DNA from: an uncultured Bacillota bacterium
Lineage (GTDB): Bacteria > Bacillota_I > Bacilli_A > RF39 > UBA660
NCBI GenBank assembly: GCA_946611635.1
Contig: CAMODW010000008.1
Location: 1-39,249, forward strand
Direction of reading: 5' to 3'
Length of the DNA: 39,249 bases
Under the pieces are notes generated by a model, which was not told where the DNA came from, ran no database searches, and saw nothing but the letters and a program-made list of their open reading frames with translations. Positions 9,611 to 19,035 of this stretch are shown in pieces. Every line of letters starts with the position of its first letter. The stretch's first letter is position 1. Made by a program: the position numbers and the translations under genes.

Positions 9611-10117
9611 ATGCAAGAATTTGATGAAAGCAGTTTAAAAGCTAAAGTATCTAATATGATGGTTCAATTGTTAATAGCAATTACTAAAGAAAACTTAGAT
9701 GATGTTTTACATTTTCTAAAAGAACAACCAAGAGAGTATGCAAAAAGCATTATTAATAAATTACAAACTAAAAAAGTCCATCAAGTATTTGATGAATTAA
9801 ATATTAGTAGTATTTCTCTTGGTTTTGTAGAAGAAAAAGATAATGCTCTAATCTATAGTGCTATTGTTAACACTAAAAGTTTAAATTATAAAGTAGATAA
9901 TAACAATAATATAGTAGAAGGTAATAATAGTTATCGAACAGATAAAACATACTATCTTAAATTAATTAAAAACAAACATACTAAAGAAGGTATTGTTCTA
10001 AGATGCCCTAGTTGTGGACATTCTATGGATGTTAATTATAGTGGTAAGTGTCCTTATTGTGACTCTATATTTAACCAAGAAGATTATGATTACCAAATAT
10101 TAGAAATAAAAGAATAG
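9611..10117 (+). CDS. Tim44-like/zinc-ribbon protein (soluble paralog)
   Basis: C-terminal CPSCGHSMDVNYSGKCPYC; shares layout with the 10130 and 11577 genes. Confidence 0.65.
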   Translation: MQEFDESSLKAKVSNMMVQLLIAITKENLDDVLHFLKEQPREYAKSIINKLQTKKVHQVFDELNISSISLGFVEEKDNALIYSAIVNTKSLNYKVDNNNNIVEGNNSYRTDKTYYLKLIKNKHTKEGIVLRCPSCGHSMDVNYSGKCPYCDSIFNQEDYDYQILEIKE

Positions 10118-10129
10118 AGGAGTAATAAT

Positions 10130-11137
10130 ATGAAAAAGTACATATTTCTGTTTATATTTGCTGTTACTCTTGTAAGTATAGTAGTAGTATATAAACCTAA
10201 CTTACGAACAATAACAACCGATTCTGGTTGGGACTCTAGTTATAGTTCTAGTAGTAGTTCTAGTAGTTCAAGTGATTCTTTTAGTGATAATGATGGAGGT
10301 GGTTCATCAAATACACCGGATACTCTCTTTATTAATATGAATAACATTCAAATTATAATTATTGAAGTAGTAGTTTCAACAGCTGTTTTAATTATGATTG
10401 GTAAATTGTCTCATAATTGGAAATTGGCTATTATTGCAAGCATTATAAGAATAATCCCTTTTTTACCATTAGAATTATATAATGATGGTAGATGGTTAAT
10501 GCTCAGTCTTTTTAGTTATATTCCATTGGCTATGATTATTTTAATAATTCTTTACTATAAAACTTCTAAAGCTAAGACTGAATTAGTTCAAAAACTTCTT
10601 ATTGAATGCTCTGATGAAGAACTGCAAAAAACGGGTATTTCTAATAGAGAAGAATTTAAAAATGAATTATATAATATCTTTGTTGACATTCAAATGGCTT
10701 GGATGAATTTTGATTATGATGCTTTATCAAAACTATGTTCAAATGAATTATTTAGTAGATATAAAAGTCAATTAGAAGTATTAAAATCTAAACATGGTAA
10801 AAATATTATGAGTGATTTTACTCCAGTTAAAATTATTATTAATTCTGTTGCTGTTAATAATAATATGATCTTAGTAAATCTTTTCCTTGATGTTATATTC
10901 TATGATTATGTAATTGATACTATAACTAATCAAGTTACAAGAGGTACTAAAAATAAAAAATTAAATAATATGTATCACTTACAATATACCAAAAAAATTG
11001 ATCCAATTGATACTTGCCCATCATGTGGTTCTAAGTTAACAGAATTAAAAGATAGTAAATGTCCATATTGTAATAGTACAATAATAAATAATAATCAAAA
11101 CTTTGTTTTATCAAATAAGGAGATTATTTGGTTATAA
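10130..11137 (+). CDS. Tim44-like membrane protein with Ser-rich segment and C-terminal zinc ribbon
   Basis: Signal/TM, SSSSSSSSSS stretch, TMs, Tim44-like region, CPSCGSKLTELKDSKCPYC. Confidence 0.7.
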   Translation: MKKYIFLFIFAVTLVSIVVVYKPNLRTITTDSGWDSSYSSSSSSSSSSDSFSDNDGGGSSNTPDTLFINMNNIQIIIIEVVVSTAVLIMIGKLSHNWKLAIIASIIRIIPFLPLELYNDGRWLMLSLFSYIPLAMIILIILYYKTSKAKTELVQKLLIECSDEELQKTGISNREEFKNELYNIFVDIQMAWMNFDYDALSKLCSNELFSRYKSQLEVLKSKHGKNIMSDFTPVKIIINSVAVNNNMILVNLFLDVIFYDYVIDTITNQVTRGTKNKKLNNMYHLQYTKKIDPIDTCPSCGSKLTELKDSKCPYCNSTIINNNQNFVLSNKEIIWL

Positions 11138-11138
11138 T

Positions 11139-11531
11139 ATGATAAAAGTATTAAGTGTTAAAGAACCCTTTGCTTCTCTAATTGCTAGTAATATTAAACA
11201 TATCGAAACTAGAAGTTGGAAAACTAATTATCGTGGGGAAATATATATTCATGCTTCTTTAACTATTAATCCTTTAAAAGGAAGAGATGAACTAAAAGAA
11301 ATAGTAAAAGATCTTGAATTAAAACCATCATATATATTATGTAAAGCTAATTTAAAAGATTGTATATATATGGATAAAGAATTCTTAGATAAAATAAAAG
11401 AGGATCACCTTGAATATCTTTGTGGACATTATGAAGAAGGCCGTTATGCTTGGGTATTAACTGATATAAAAAGAATAAAACCTATAAGTGTTAAAGGTAA
11501 ACTAGGTATTTGGAATTATGAAGATTTATAA
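11139..11531 (+). CDS. ASCH domain protein
   Basis: IKVLSVKEPFASLIASNIKHIETRSWKTNYRGEIYIHAS, WVLTDIKRIKPISVKGKLGIW; ATG at 11139, not the ORF-track start at 11103. Confidence 0.85.
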   Translation: MIKVLSVKEPFASLIASNIKHIETRSWKTNYRGEIYIHASLTINPLKGRDELKEIVKDLELKPSYILCKANLKDCIYMDKEFLDKIKEDHLEYLCGHYEEGRYAWVLTDIKRIKPISVKGKLGIWNYEDL

Positions 11532-11545
11532 TCTTCATTTTTTTT
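11520..11545 (+). terminator. Rho-independent terminator
   Basis: GAAGATT-TAT-AATCTTC then T-run. Confidence 0.7.
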
Positions 11546-11576
11546 AATAAACTTAGTATAATATTATTTAGGATAG

Positions 11577-12398
11577 ATGGATATGAAAAAAATAATAAGT
11601 ATATTTTTAATTTTTATAATACTATTACAATTAGGTACAAAGCCTATAAAGAGTTTTTCTGATAATAGTAATTTATTAGGCATTAAATATACAATATGGG
11701 ATGATGATTACGAAGAAAAAGATACAATCACTCAAATAGTATATTATGGTATCTCTTTTATTATAGTTGGAACAATCTCCTTTCTAGCAATGAACTCCTT
11801 AAAAAAAAGTATGGGAGATACTAAACCAACAAAATCGGATTTACAATTTATTACTAGTATAGAAGACGTTGCAATAGAAAAGATTTACACTTATTTTTCT
11901 AATGAAAATATTAGTCAATTAAAAGAAAAACTATTCTTAAAATTTGTTGATTATAAAACATCTTATATGAAATATGACTATAATAGATTACAAGTATTAT
12001 GTGATACAAGTCTTTATAATTATATAGTTAATGAATTAAATACTTTTAGACAAAATGGATATAATACTTATTCTCATTCATTTTTATTAAAAGCATCTAA
12101 AATAGGAGATATACACGAGGAAGGAAATCTAATAGTTACTTCCATCTATTTACAATTAAACTATTATAATTATGTAGAAGATAGTAATAAAAATGTTATT
12201 GCTGGCAAAAAACTTGAACCAATAGAAGAATGTTTAAAAATAGATTATATTATTACAAAAAACAAAGATAATATTTCTTGTCTAAATTGCGGAAAAAAAG
12301 TATTCTTAGAAAAAAATGGTAATTGTCCTTATTGTGGAGCACCAGTTACTATTGATGCTCCTGATTATAAACTAAGAAGTATTACCAAATGTGAGTGA
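11577..12398 (+). CDS. Tim44-like membrane protein with C-terminal zinc ribbon
   Basis: Signal/TM, Tim44-like region, CLNCGKKVFLEKNGNCPYC; paralog of 10130; start 11577 or 11583. Confidence 0.7.
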   Translation: MDMKKIISIFLIFIILLQLGTKPIKSFSDNSNLLGIKYTIWDDDYEEKDTITQIVYYGISFIIVGTISFLAMNSLKKSMGDTKPTKSDLQFITSIEDVAIEKIYTYFSNENISQLKEKLFLKFVDYKTSYMKYDYNRLQVLCDTSLYNYIVNELNTFRQNGYNTYSHSFLLKASKIGDIHEEGNLIVTSIYLQLNYYNYVEDSNKNVIAGKKLEPIEECLKIDYIITKNKDNISCLNCGKKVFLEKNGNCPYCGAPVTIDAPDYKLRSITKCE

Positions 12399-12416
12399 TT
12401 AGAAAGGATGAAAAGG

Positions 12417-13559
12417 ATGAATAAAGATTATGCTGTAGTATTTGCTGGTGGTGGAACTAAAGGTTCCTATCAAGTAGGAGTAATTAAAGCGCTAAAAGAG
12501 TTAAAAATAAATATTACTGCTGTTTCTGGTACATCTATTGGTGCTATAAATGGTGCTTTAGTTGTCCAAGGTGATGAAGATAAACTAGAAAACATTTATA
12601 GTAATATAAGAATGCAAGATGTCTTAAAAATAAGTGAAAAAAGAAAAATATCTTCTAATGCCAATATTCTTGAACCTAAAAACGTTTTTAAACTTATTGA
12701 AGAATATATCTCTAATAAAGGTATTTCTAATGAGCCATTAAAAAGAATATTAGAAGATAATATCGATTTAGATAAATTATACTCTTCTAAAATAGATTTT
12801 GGTCTTATTACTTATGATACAAAAAAGAAAAAAGGTGTTGAATTATACAAAGAAGAAATACCTCGAGATAAAATGATAGAGTATTTATTAGCATCTTCTT
12901 GCTTCCCAATTTTTAAACCTCAAAAAATAGGAGATAATAAATATTTAGATGGTGGTTTATCTAATAATATGCCAATATCGTTACTTATCAAAAAAGGCTA
13001 CAGCAATATTATTCTAATCGACGTAATGGGTTTAGGATTAATAAAAAGAAACAAAGCTAATGACATATTCTTCAAAGTAATCAAACCTGATGAAGATGTA
13101 GTCGGATTATTTGACTTTGAACATGATAATATTATGAAAAGTATAACATTAGGATACTTAGATACCTTAAAAGCTTTTAATAAATTAGTGGGAAATTATT
13201 ATTATTTTCCTAAAGAAGAGTTTATAAAACTATTAAATGATTTTACACTAAAAGAAATCTATGGCTTAGAATATGCTGCTAAATCATATAAAATGGATCG
13301 CTTTCGTAAGTATTCGTCAAAAGAATTCTTAAAAGAATTATTATCATATTATGAAGAAGAAGTAAAAAATTATAAAAAGCTAAAAAAAGATATAACAAAT
13401 ATCAGTAATATTAAGAAGATATTTTCTGAAGGATATAAATTTGCTTTGATAGAAGATATATCTAACAACTATCCATCATTTTTAACAACCTATAAAGGTT
13501 TATTTAGTAAATATCTAGATGCTTCTAGATCACTATATATTTTATCTAAGATTAAGTGA
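12417..13559 (+). CDS. Patatin-like phospholipase
   Basis: GGGTKGSYQVG, GTSIGAING (GxSxG), DGGLSNNMP (DGG); ATG at 12417 has better RBS spacing than 12408. Confidence 0.9.
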   Translation: MNKDYAVVFAGGGTKGSYQVGVIKALKELKINITAVSGTSIGAINGALVVQGDEDKLENIYSNIRMQDVLKISEKRKISSNANILEPKNVFKLIEEYISNKGISNEPLKRILEDNIDLDKLYSSKIDFGLITYDTKKKKGVELYKEEIPRDKMIEYLLASSCFPIFKPQKIGDNKYLDGGLSNNMPISLLIKKGYSNIILIDVMGLGLIKRNKANDIFFKVIKPDEDVVGLFDFEHDNIMKSITLGYLDTLKAFNKLVGNYYYFPKEEFIKLLNDFTLKEIYGLEYAAKSYKMDRFRKYSSKEFLKELLSYYEEEVKNYKKLKKDITNISNIKKIFSEGYKFALIEDISNNYPSFLTTYKGLFSKYLDASRSLYILSKIK

Positions 13560-13580
13560 ACTTAACTAAGTTCACTTAAT
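13551..13580. repeat. Perfect 30-bp palindrome
   Basis: ATTAAGTGAACTTA-AC-TAAGTTCACTTAAT, spanning the patatin stop codon and directly upstream of a TGCTATAAT extended -10. Confidence 0.85.
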
Positions 13581-13610
13581 CTATGCTATAATTAACAAGA
13601 GGTGAACATC

Positions 13611-14843
13611 ATGAAAAACACTTGGTATAAATTAGACAACGTTGGTACATTTTATGCAAGTTTAACAAACAAAAAAATTCCAGGGGTATTCAGATTTACA
13701 GCTACTATGATAGAAGATGTTGATAAAGCAATCCTTTTAGAAGCCTTAAAAAAAACCATCTCTCTATTACCTAATATAAACGTATCTTTAAAAGCTGGTT
13801 TTTTTTGGTATTATTTAGAACAATCAAATGAAGAGGTAGCAGTTTTAGAAGACAATGGTAACGTTTGTTCTCGTATTTATACTTCTAAATATCCTCGTTT
13901 ATTTAGAGTTACATATTATAAAAAAAGAATAAACTTAGAATTATCCCATGTACTTTCTGATGGAAGGGGAACTCTAGAAATTTTCAAAGTATTAATAAAT
14001 AGTTATATAGCTTTAAAATATAATATAGAGATAAATGTTAATGAAACATCATCTTCACTACTTGAGAAAGTTGAAGACTCTTTTGATAAATATTATAAAA
14101 AAGGTAAGAAAGCTAAAAACAATAATAAAAATATCTATAGATATAATAAGATTAAACTAACTAACAATCGTATTAACTTCTATGAAGTTCATCTAAATTC
14201 TAAAAAGCTATTAGAAATAGCTCATAAATATAATGCTACTATCACTTCGTTTCTAATTAGTGTTATTATTTATTGTATAAAAGAAGAAATGAAAGAAAGA
14301 GAGCTATCTAAAAATATAAAAATTGATATACCAGTTGATTTAAGAACAATATATAAGTCTTCTACATTAAAAAACTTCTTTGCTTTATCAACAATTACTT
14401 ATAAAGTTCCAAGTAAAGATACAAAAATAGAAGATATAATAAAATATGTTAAAAAATATTTAAAAGAGAATTTAACTGAAGAGCAATTATCTCCACGTGT
14501 TAATAAAATGGAAGGCTTTGAAAAGCTAATTGCTGCTAGATTATTGCCTTTAATTATAAAGGAAATAGGAATAAATGTAATAGATTTCTTTACTAAAAAA
14601 CTAAACACAACTATAATATCTAACGTCGGAATTGTAACTTTTCCCAAAGAATGTGAAAAGTATATAGATAATATTAGTTGTTTATCTACAACAGAAAATT
14701 TCCAATTCACAGCAATAACATATAAAGATAATCTATGTATTGGAATATCTTCTCGTTACTATCATAATAATATAATCAAGAATCTTATTAGATACTTAAA
14801 ATCTTTAGATTTAGAATTATTAGTAAATACAAATGAGGTATAA
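13611..14843 (+). CDS. Condensation/alcohol acetyltransferase (AATase)-like acyltransferase
   Basis: LSHVLSDGRGTLEIF (HxxxDG-type active site), SNVG motif near C-terminus; ATG 13611 after AGAGGTG. Confidence 0.7.
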   Translation: MKNTWYKLDNVGTFYASLTNKKIPGVFRFTATMIEDVDKAILLEALKKTISLLPNINVSLKAGFFWYYLEQSNEEVAVLEDNGNVCSRIYTSKYPRLFRVTYYKKRINLELSHVLSDGRGTLEIFKVLINSYIALKYNIEINVNETSSSLLEKVEDSFDKYYKKGKKAKNNNKNIYRYNKIKLTNNRINFYEVHLNSKKLLEIAHKYNATITSFLISVIIYCIKEEMKERELSKNIKIDIPVDLRTIYKSSTLKNFFALSTITYKVPSKDTKIEDIIKYVKKYLKENLTEEQLSPRVNKMEGFEKLIAARLLPLIIKEIGINVIDFFTKKLNTTIISNVGIVTFPKECEKYIDNISCLSTTENFQFTAITYKDNLCIGISSRYYHNNIIKNLIRYLKSLDLELLVNTNEV

Positions 14844-14845
14844 AT

Positions 14846-15484
14846 ATGAAAAAATGTAATAGTTGTGGTATAAACATTAATACAAATTATGATTATTGCC
14901 CATTTTGTCAAGATAAACTAGTTGGTGAATCATTCTCTTACTATCCTAAATATAAAAGAAAAAAAATGCCTAGCATTTTTAAAATAATTGTATTTATATC
15001 ACTTATAGCTGGCATTATAATAGGATTCATAGACTATAATATTAATTCTACATTCACTTGGAGTATTTATTGTTTCTTAGGATTACTATCTAATATTATT
15101 ATTAATTTTAGTATCTTTCATAGCGAAAAAGATATCCACAATTCAATAATAGGATATAGCTTAGTATTAATACTAATAGCTCTTATTTGGTATTTTAAAA
15201 CAAAATTTAATATTATCTCTAATTTAATAATTCCTATTATATGTATCTTTATTATGTTATATACATGTTGTATGTCATTCTTTACTAAAATAAAACCTTT
15301 ATCCTATTTATCAATTAATATATTAGTAATACTAATTCCAATATTATTAGTATTAAGACATTATACTACTAATAACATTCTAAGTTACTTAGCAATATTA
15401 ATCTTTATAATAATCTTTATTGCTTTATATTTCTTCCGTCATGATGAACTTAGAGAAGAATTAATAAAGATATTTAGAATATAG
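14846..15484 (+). CDS. Zinc-ribbon multi-TM protein (DUF6320-like)
   Basis: N-terminal CNSCGININTNYDYCPFC then about six hydrophobic helices; family assignment by recall only. Confidence 0.6.
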   Translation: MKKCNSCGININTNYDYCPFCQDKLVGESFSYYPKYKRKKMPSIFKIIVFISLIAGIIIGFIDYNINSTFTWSIYCFLGLLSNIIINFSIFHSEKDIHNSIIGYSLVLILIALIWYFKTKFNIISNLIIPIICIFIMLYTCCMSFFTKIKPLSYLSINILVILIPILLVLRHYTTNNILSYLAILIFIIIFIALYFFRHDELREELIKIFRI

Positions 15485-15491
15485 GTGAAAT

Positions 15492-16295
15492 ATGTATAAA
15501 GACAATATAGAATTAGTAAAAAAAATATTTACTCTAATAAATCTCCCTTATAAAGAAGAAAATATAGAAGATGCTTTTCTATTCTTAGATCAGTATACTA
15601 TATATTTTTTAAATCTAAGAGATTTATTAGAACAAGAAGATGCTTACTTAGTAGATAAACTAAATAAACAAGTAGAATACTATAATATGGTAGCCAAAGA
15701 GATAAATAATAATTCTTTTGAAGAAGTACTAGATAATAAAATATCTAACTTAAAAAAGAAGTATAAAGAAATGTTAAAATATAAAAATAAAAAATATGAT
15801 CCAACATTATCTTTTAAAGAATTATCTACTACAGTATCTAACTATTATAATTATTATGCTTATAATATTGAAATATCCTATCAAGCAGCTATAAGTAATA
15901 CTCTATATAATAGAAGAAATGATTATAAAACCAATATAACAGATATTGAAAGAATAATATTATTAGAAGATACTCTTAATAAGTTAGATAACTACCAAGA
16001 ACATGCTTATGATTATAAAGACTTTGAATTAGAAGACAATCAAACTTTTGAAGATTTACTAGATTTAGAAGATCTTAAGTATGAAGAACTATATAAAGAA
16101 ATACTAGATTATCATAATATTGAATATAATGAAGGAGATAATTACGAAGAACTAGCTACTATCTATTATCCACCTTTAAAAGACATACTTAAAATAGTCC
16201 ATTCTGCATCGCTACATAGTGGTACTTATATAGACATTTTAGATACTATGGAAAAATACTATAACAAGATTAAAGAAGATTATAAAAATTATTAA
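15492..16295 (+). CDS. Hypothetical helical cytoplasmic protein
   Basis: Intact ORF, RBS-like TAGGTGAAAT, no motif recognised. Confidence 0.65.
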   Translation: MYKDNIELVKKIFTLINLPYKEENIEDAFLFLDQYTIYFLNLRDLLEQEDAYLVDKLNKQVEYYNMVAKEINNNSFEEVLDNKISNLKKKYKEMLKYKNKKYDPTLSFKELSTTVSNYYNYYAYNIEISYQAAISNTLYNRRNDYKTNITDIERIILLEDTLNKLDNYQEHAYDYKDFELEDNQTFEDLLDLEDLKYEELYKEILDYHNIEYNEGDNYEELATIYYPPLKDILKIVHSASLHSGTYIDILDTMEKYYNKIKEDYKNY

Positions 16296-16296
16296 A

Positions 16297-16325
16297 ACCA
16301 AGTTTGTTTAAACTTGGTATTTTTA
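16297..16325 (+). terminator. Rho-independent terminator
   Basis: ACCAAGTTT-GTTT-AAACTTGGT-ATTTTT. Confidence 0.75.
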
Positions 16326-16427
16326 ATTATTTACTTTGAGTTATATAAATAATCGTAGACAACCTGTTATAGTAGTTTTATAATAAAAAACTAATTAAGA
16401 AAACTACAAGAGAAGAGGAATAATTAA

Positions 16428-16561
16428 ATGCCAAAAATACCTTGTATATTTCCAACTATACCTATGCTGGAAGAATTTAAAAAAATATTGAATCCCTAAC
16501 ACCAGTAGAATTACTCTTGTTAGAAAAATATTTTAAATTTTTCCAAAATAAAAAAATTTAA
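16428..16561 (+). pseudogene. Small ORF interrupted by a -1 frame change at an A7 tract
   Basis: MPKIPCIFPTIPMLEEFKK in frame 1 (stop at 16499) continues as NIESLTPVELLLLEKYFKFFQNKKI* in the neighbouring frame; RBS-like AGAGAAGAGGAA upstream. Confidence 0.4.
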
Positions 16562-16576
16562 AATATATATTAATTA

Positions 16577-16679
16577 GGTTGGGATTGGCAATTTAAATAG
16601 TGTATTTGAGTTGTATAAATGCCCAACCGCTTATTGGATATCTGCTATAAGTTATCACTTACTTATACAGATGTCTTTT
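16577..16679 (+). ncRNA. Candidate structured RNA ending in an intrinsic terminator
   Basis: GTTGGG...CCCAAC closing stem, then GATATCTGctATAAGT/ACTTATaCAGATGTC hairpin plus TTTT; no ORF. Confidence 0.35.
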
Positions 16680-16805
16680 CATTTAAATAATAATGATTTA
16701 ATGATAACGAATAAAACCCAAAAGCAAGACAACTCTCAAATGCACTTTTTAAAGTAGAATACTGGTTTATATTTTGTTATAATAGTACATAATAGAGGTG
16801 TTCAT

Positions 16806-18968
16806 ATGAAATATCTAAAATACCTATTAATACTACTATTTATACCATTCCTAGTCCTAGCAGAAGAATGTGATGTTTCTAATATAACAATAACTTCTAT
16901 GAAACCAAATAAGATAGAAGGTAATACTGAAGTAATAAGTGAACCAACATTCGAAGATAGAACTATAAAACTAAATTTAAAAATGTATGATGTTGGAGAT
17001 TCTATTAGTTATGATATGACAATTAAAAATGATTCAGAAGAAGACTATATGATAGATGAAGATACCTTTAAAACTAATTCTAACTATATAGAATATACTT
17101 TAAAAACAAAAGATAATACTAATGTAGTAAAAGGAAATAGTACTAAAGAAGTATCACTAATAGTAACATATAAAAAAGAAGTAGAAGATGATAAATTAAC
17201 TAATAATAAATTCAATGCTTCTAATACATTAAAACTATCATTAAATACAAGTGAAAAAGAACAACCACTAGATATTATTACTACTGATAATATAAAAGAA
17301 TCATTAGATCCACAAGAAGTAAAAAATCCAATCACTAGTGTGTCTAGTATGTTGTTAATAAGTACAATCTTATTAACAACAATACTAATAATATATATAC
17401 TAATAAAGAGAAAAAACAAATATACAAAATATCTATTAATTGTGTTATCTATGATACTAATACCTACAGTATATGCCATATGTACATGTGACATAGAAGT
17501 AGAGTCAACTATAGAAATAGAAAAAAATCAAAAACTATTTGATACTGTAGTGGGATTATCAAAGGTGGATAATGCCTGTGTTACTAAATATGAAGGAGAA
17601 GTAACCGACGAAGTAGGTAAAACGGTAGCTGCAACAAATGTCTATTATGATAAATGTGTAGATAAAAGAAATGTAATATTTGGAGGATTTTGTTGGCAAG
17701 TAATCAGAACAACTGAAACTGGCGGAACAAAAGTTATATATAATGGTGAAGCAGTTGATGGTAAGTGTGAAAGTACTAGAGAAAGGCATATTGGTTACGA
17801 AGGTGACTCCGACCTACAAACAAATATGAGTGGTGAATATCTATATGGTTCATCAATTACAATTGATAAAGAAACAAAATCATTTGTCTTAAATGATACC
17901 TTTTCTGAGGAATGGTCGGAATCAACATTTGATAGGTTAATAGGCAAGTTTACTTGCAAAAACTCAACAGGCAAATGTAAAGCTGTATATAGTATAAGCG
18001 CCAAATATTCAAACCAAAACGCTTATGCATTAAAGATTCATTATGGAAATGTTTCTTACGATGTAATTGGGAACAACGCATATAATCATTATGGATTATC
18101 TCCAGCAATGGTCGGATATATGTTTAATAATGTATATGAAGTTCAAAAGTATAACACATATCGTTCACCAACACACAAGCTTTCTTCGGCATTTACATAT
18201 GATAGCGAAACAGGAAAATACACGCTTTCAGGAATTACTAAAAACGTGGATTTGTATCGAAAATATAATCAAATATCAGATACACACTATACTTGTTGGA
18301 ATGAAACTGGAGAATGTGATACCATATCCTATATTTATCAAACCGATAACAATAGTGTTGATTATATTAATATTACAAATGGAAAGAGTATAACCGATGC
18401 TTTAGATGATATGTTATCAAATAATGATGTGAATAAATATAATTCGACTATGAAGGGTATAATAGATTCATGGTATGCTCAAAATTTAAGTACTAAAACA
18501 GATATGTTAGAAGATACTGTGTACTGTAATAATCGAACCATTGCTGATTTAGGTTCTTGGAATCCAAATGGTGGAGACTATACATCAAATTTGCTTTTTA
18601 CCGATTATTATGGTTCTAATAATATATCGTGTTTACGGGAAACAGATCAGTTTTCTTTAACAAATAATAAAGCTCAATTAACTTATCCTATTGGACTTTT
18701 AACTAGTGGAGAATACTATAATTTGCGGATGCCACAAGAAACAAATGAGTTACCAAGTTCAGAATACTATTATTGGAGTATGTCTCCCAAATATTTTTCC
18801 ATAGATTCATTTGCTTTCTTGAATAGTGACTATAGCAATTGGAGTTTAGATAATCGTATAGGTGTTCAAAGTAATACTGGTGTACGACCTGCTATATCTT
18901 TAAAATCATCTTTGCAAATTGTATCTGGAACCGGTTCCGAAACTGACCCTTGGGTAATAAAAGAGTAA
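16806..18968 (+). CDS. Large secreted/membrane protein with two signal-peptide-like segments
   Basis: N-terminal signal peptide, extracytoplasmic region, TM, second hydrophobic segment YLLIVLSMILIPTVYA, C-terminal domain ending RPAISLKSSLQIVSGTGSETDPWVI. Confidence 0.75.
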   Translation: MKYLKYLLILLFIPFLVLAEECDVSNITITSMKPNKIEGNTEVISEPTFEDRTIKLNLKMYDVGDSISYDMTIKNDSEEDYMIDEDTFKTNSNYIEYTLKTKDNTNVVKGNSTKEVSLIVTYKKEVEDDKLTNNKFNASNTLKLSLNTSEKEQPLDIITTDNIKESLDPQEVKNPITSVSSMLLISTILLTTILIIYILIKRKNKYTKYLLIVLSMILIPTVYAICTCDIEVESTIEIEKNQKLFDTVVGLSKVDNACVTKYEGEVTDEVGKTVAATNVYYDKCVDKRNVIFGGFCWQVIRTTETGGTKVIYNGEAVDGKCESTRERHIGYEGDSDLQTNMSGEYLYGSSITIDKETKSFVLNDTFSEEWSESTFDRLIGKFTCKNSTGKCKAVYSISAKYSNQNAYALKIHYGNVSYDVIGNNAYNHYGLSPAMVGYMFNNVYEVQKYNTYRSPTHKLSSAFTYDSETGKYTLSGITKNVDLYRKYNQISDTHYTCWNETGECDTISYIYQTDNNSVDYINITNGKSITDALDDMLSNNDVNKYNSTMKGIIDSWYAQNLSTKTDMLEDTVYCNNRTIADLGSWNPNGGDYTSNLLFTDYYGSNNISCLRETDQFSLTNNKAQLTYPIGLLTSGEYYNLRMPQETNELPSSEYYYWSMSPKYFSIDSFAFLNSDYSNWSLDNRIGVQSNTGVRPAISLKSSLQIVSGTGSETDPWVIKE

Positions 18969-18993
18969 AAAGTGACAGAAATACCGAAAAACC

Positions 18994-19021
18994 TTGCAAT
19001 TATAATATTTTGTGTTATAAT
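18994..19021 (+). promoter_or_regulatory. Promoter of the rimP-nusA-infB operon
   Basis: TTGCAA (18994-18999), 16-nt spacer, TATAAT (19016-19021). Confidence 0.65.
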
Positions 19022-19035
19022 CAAGTTACAGATTT

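Noticed and set aside
10230-10300. Ser-codon repeat (agttctagtagt...) as a phase-variable microsatellite
   Set aside because: Mixed imperfect triplets; length changes would stay mostly in frame, so simply a Ser-rich linker.
16326-16805. CRISPR array or tracrRNA
   Set aside because: Only three imperfect related elements at irregular spacing, one inverted, with no spacers and no cas genes; kept only as an unexplained repeat/complementarity finding.
18067-18393. ORF 18067-18393 (+)
   Set aside because: Out-of-frame within the 720-aa secreted protein; no RBS or motif.
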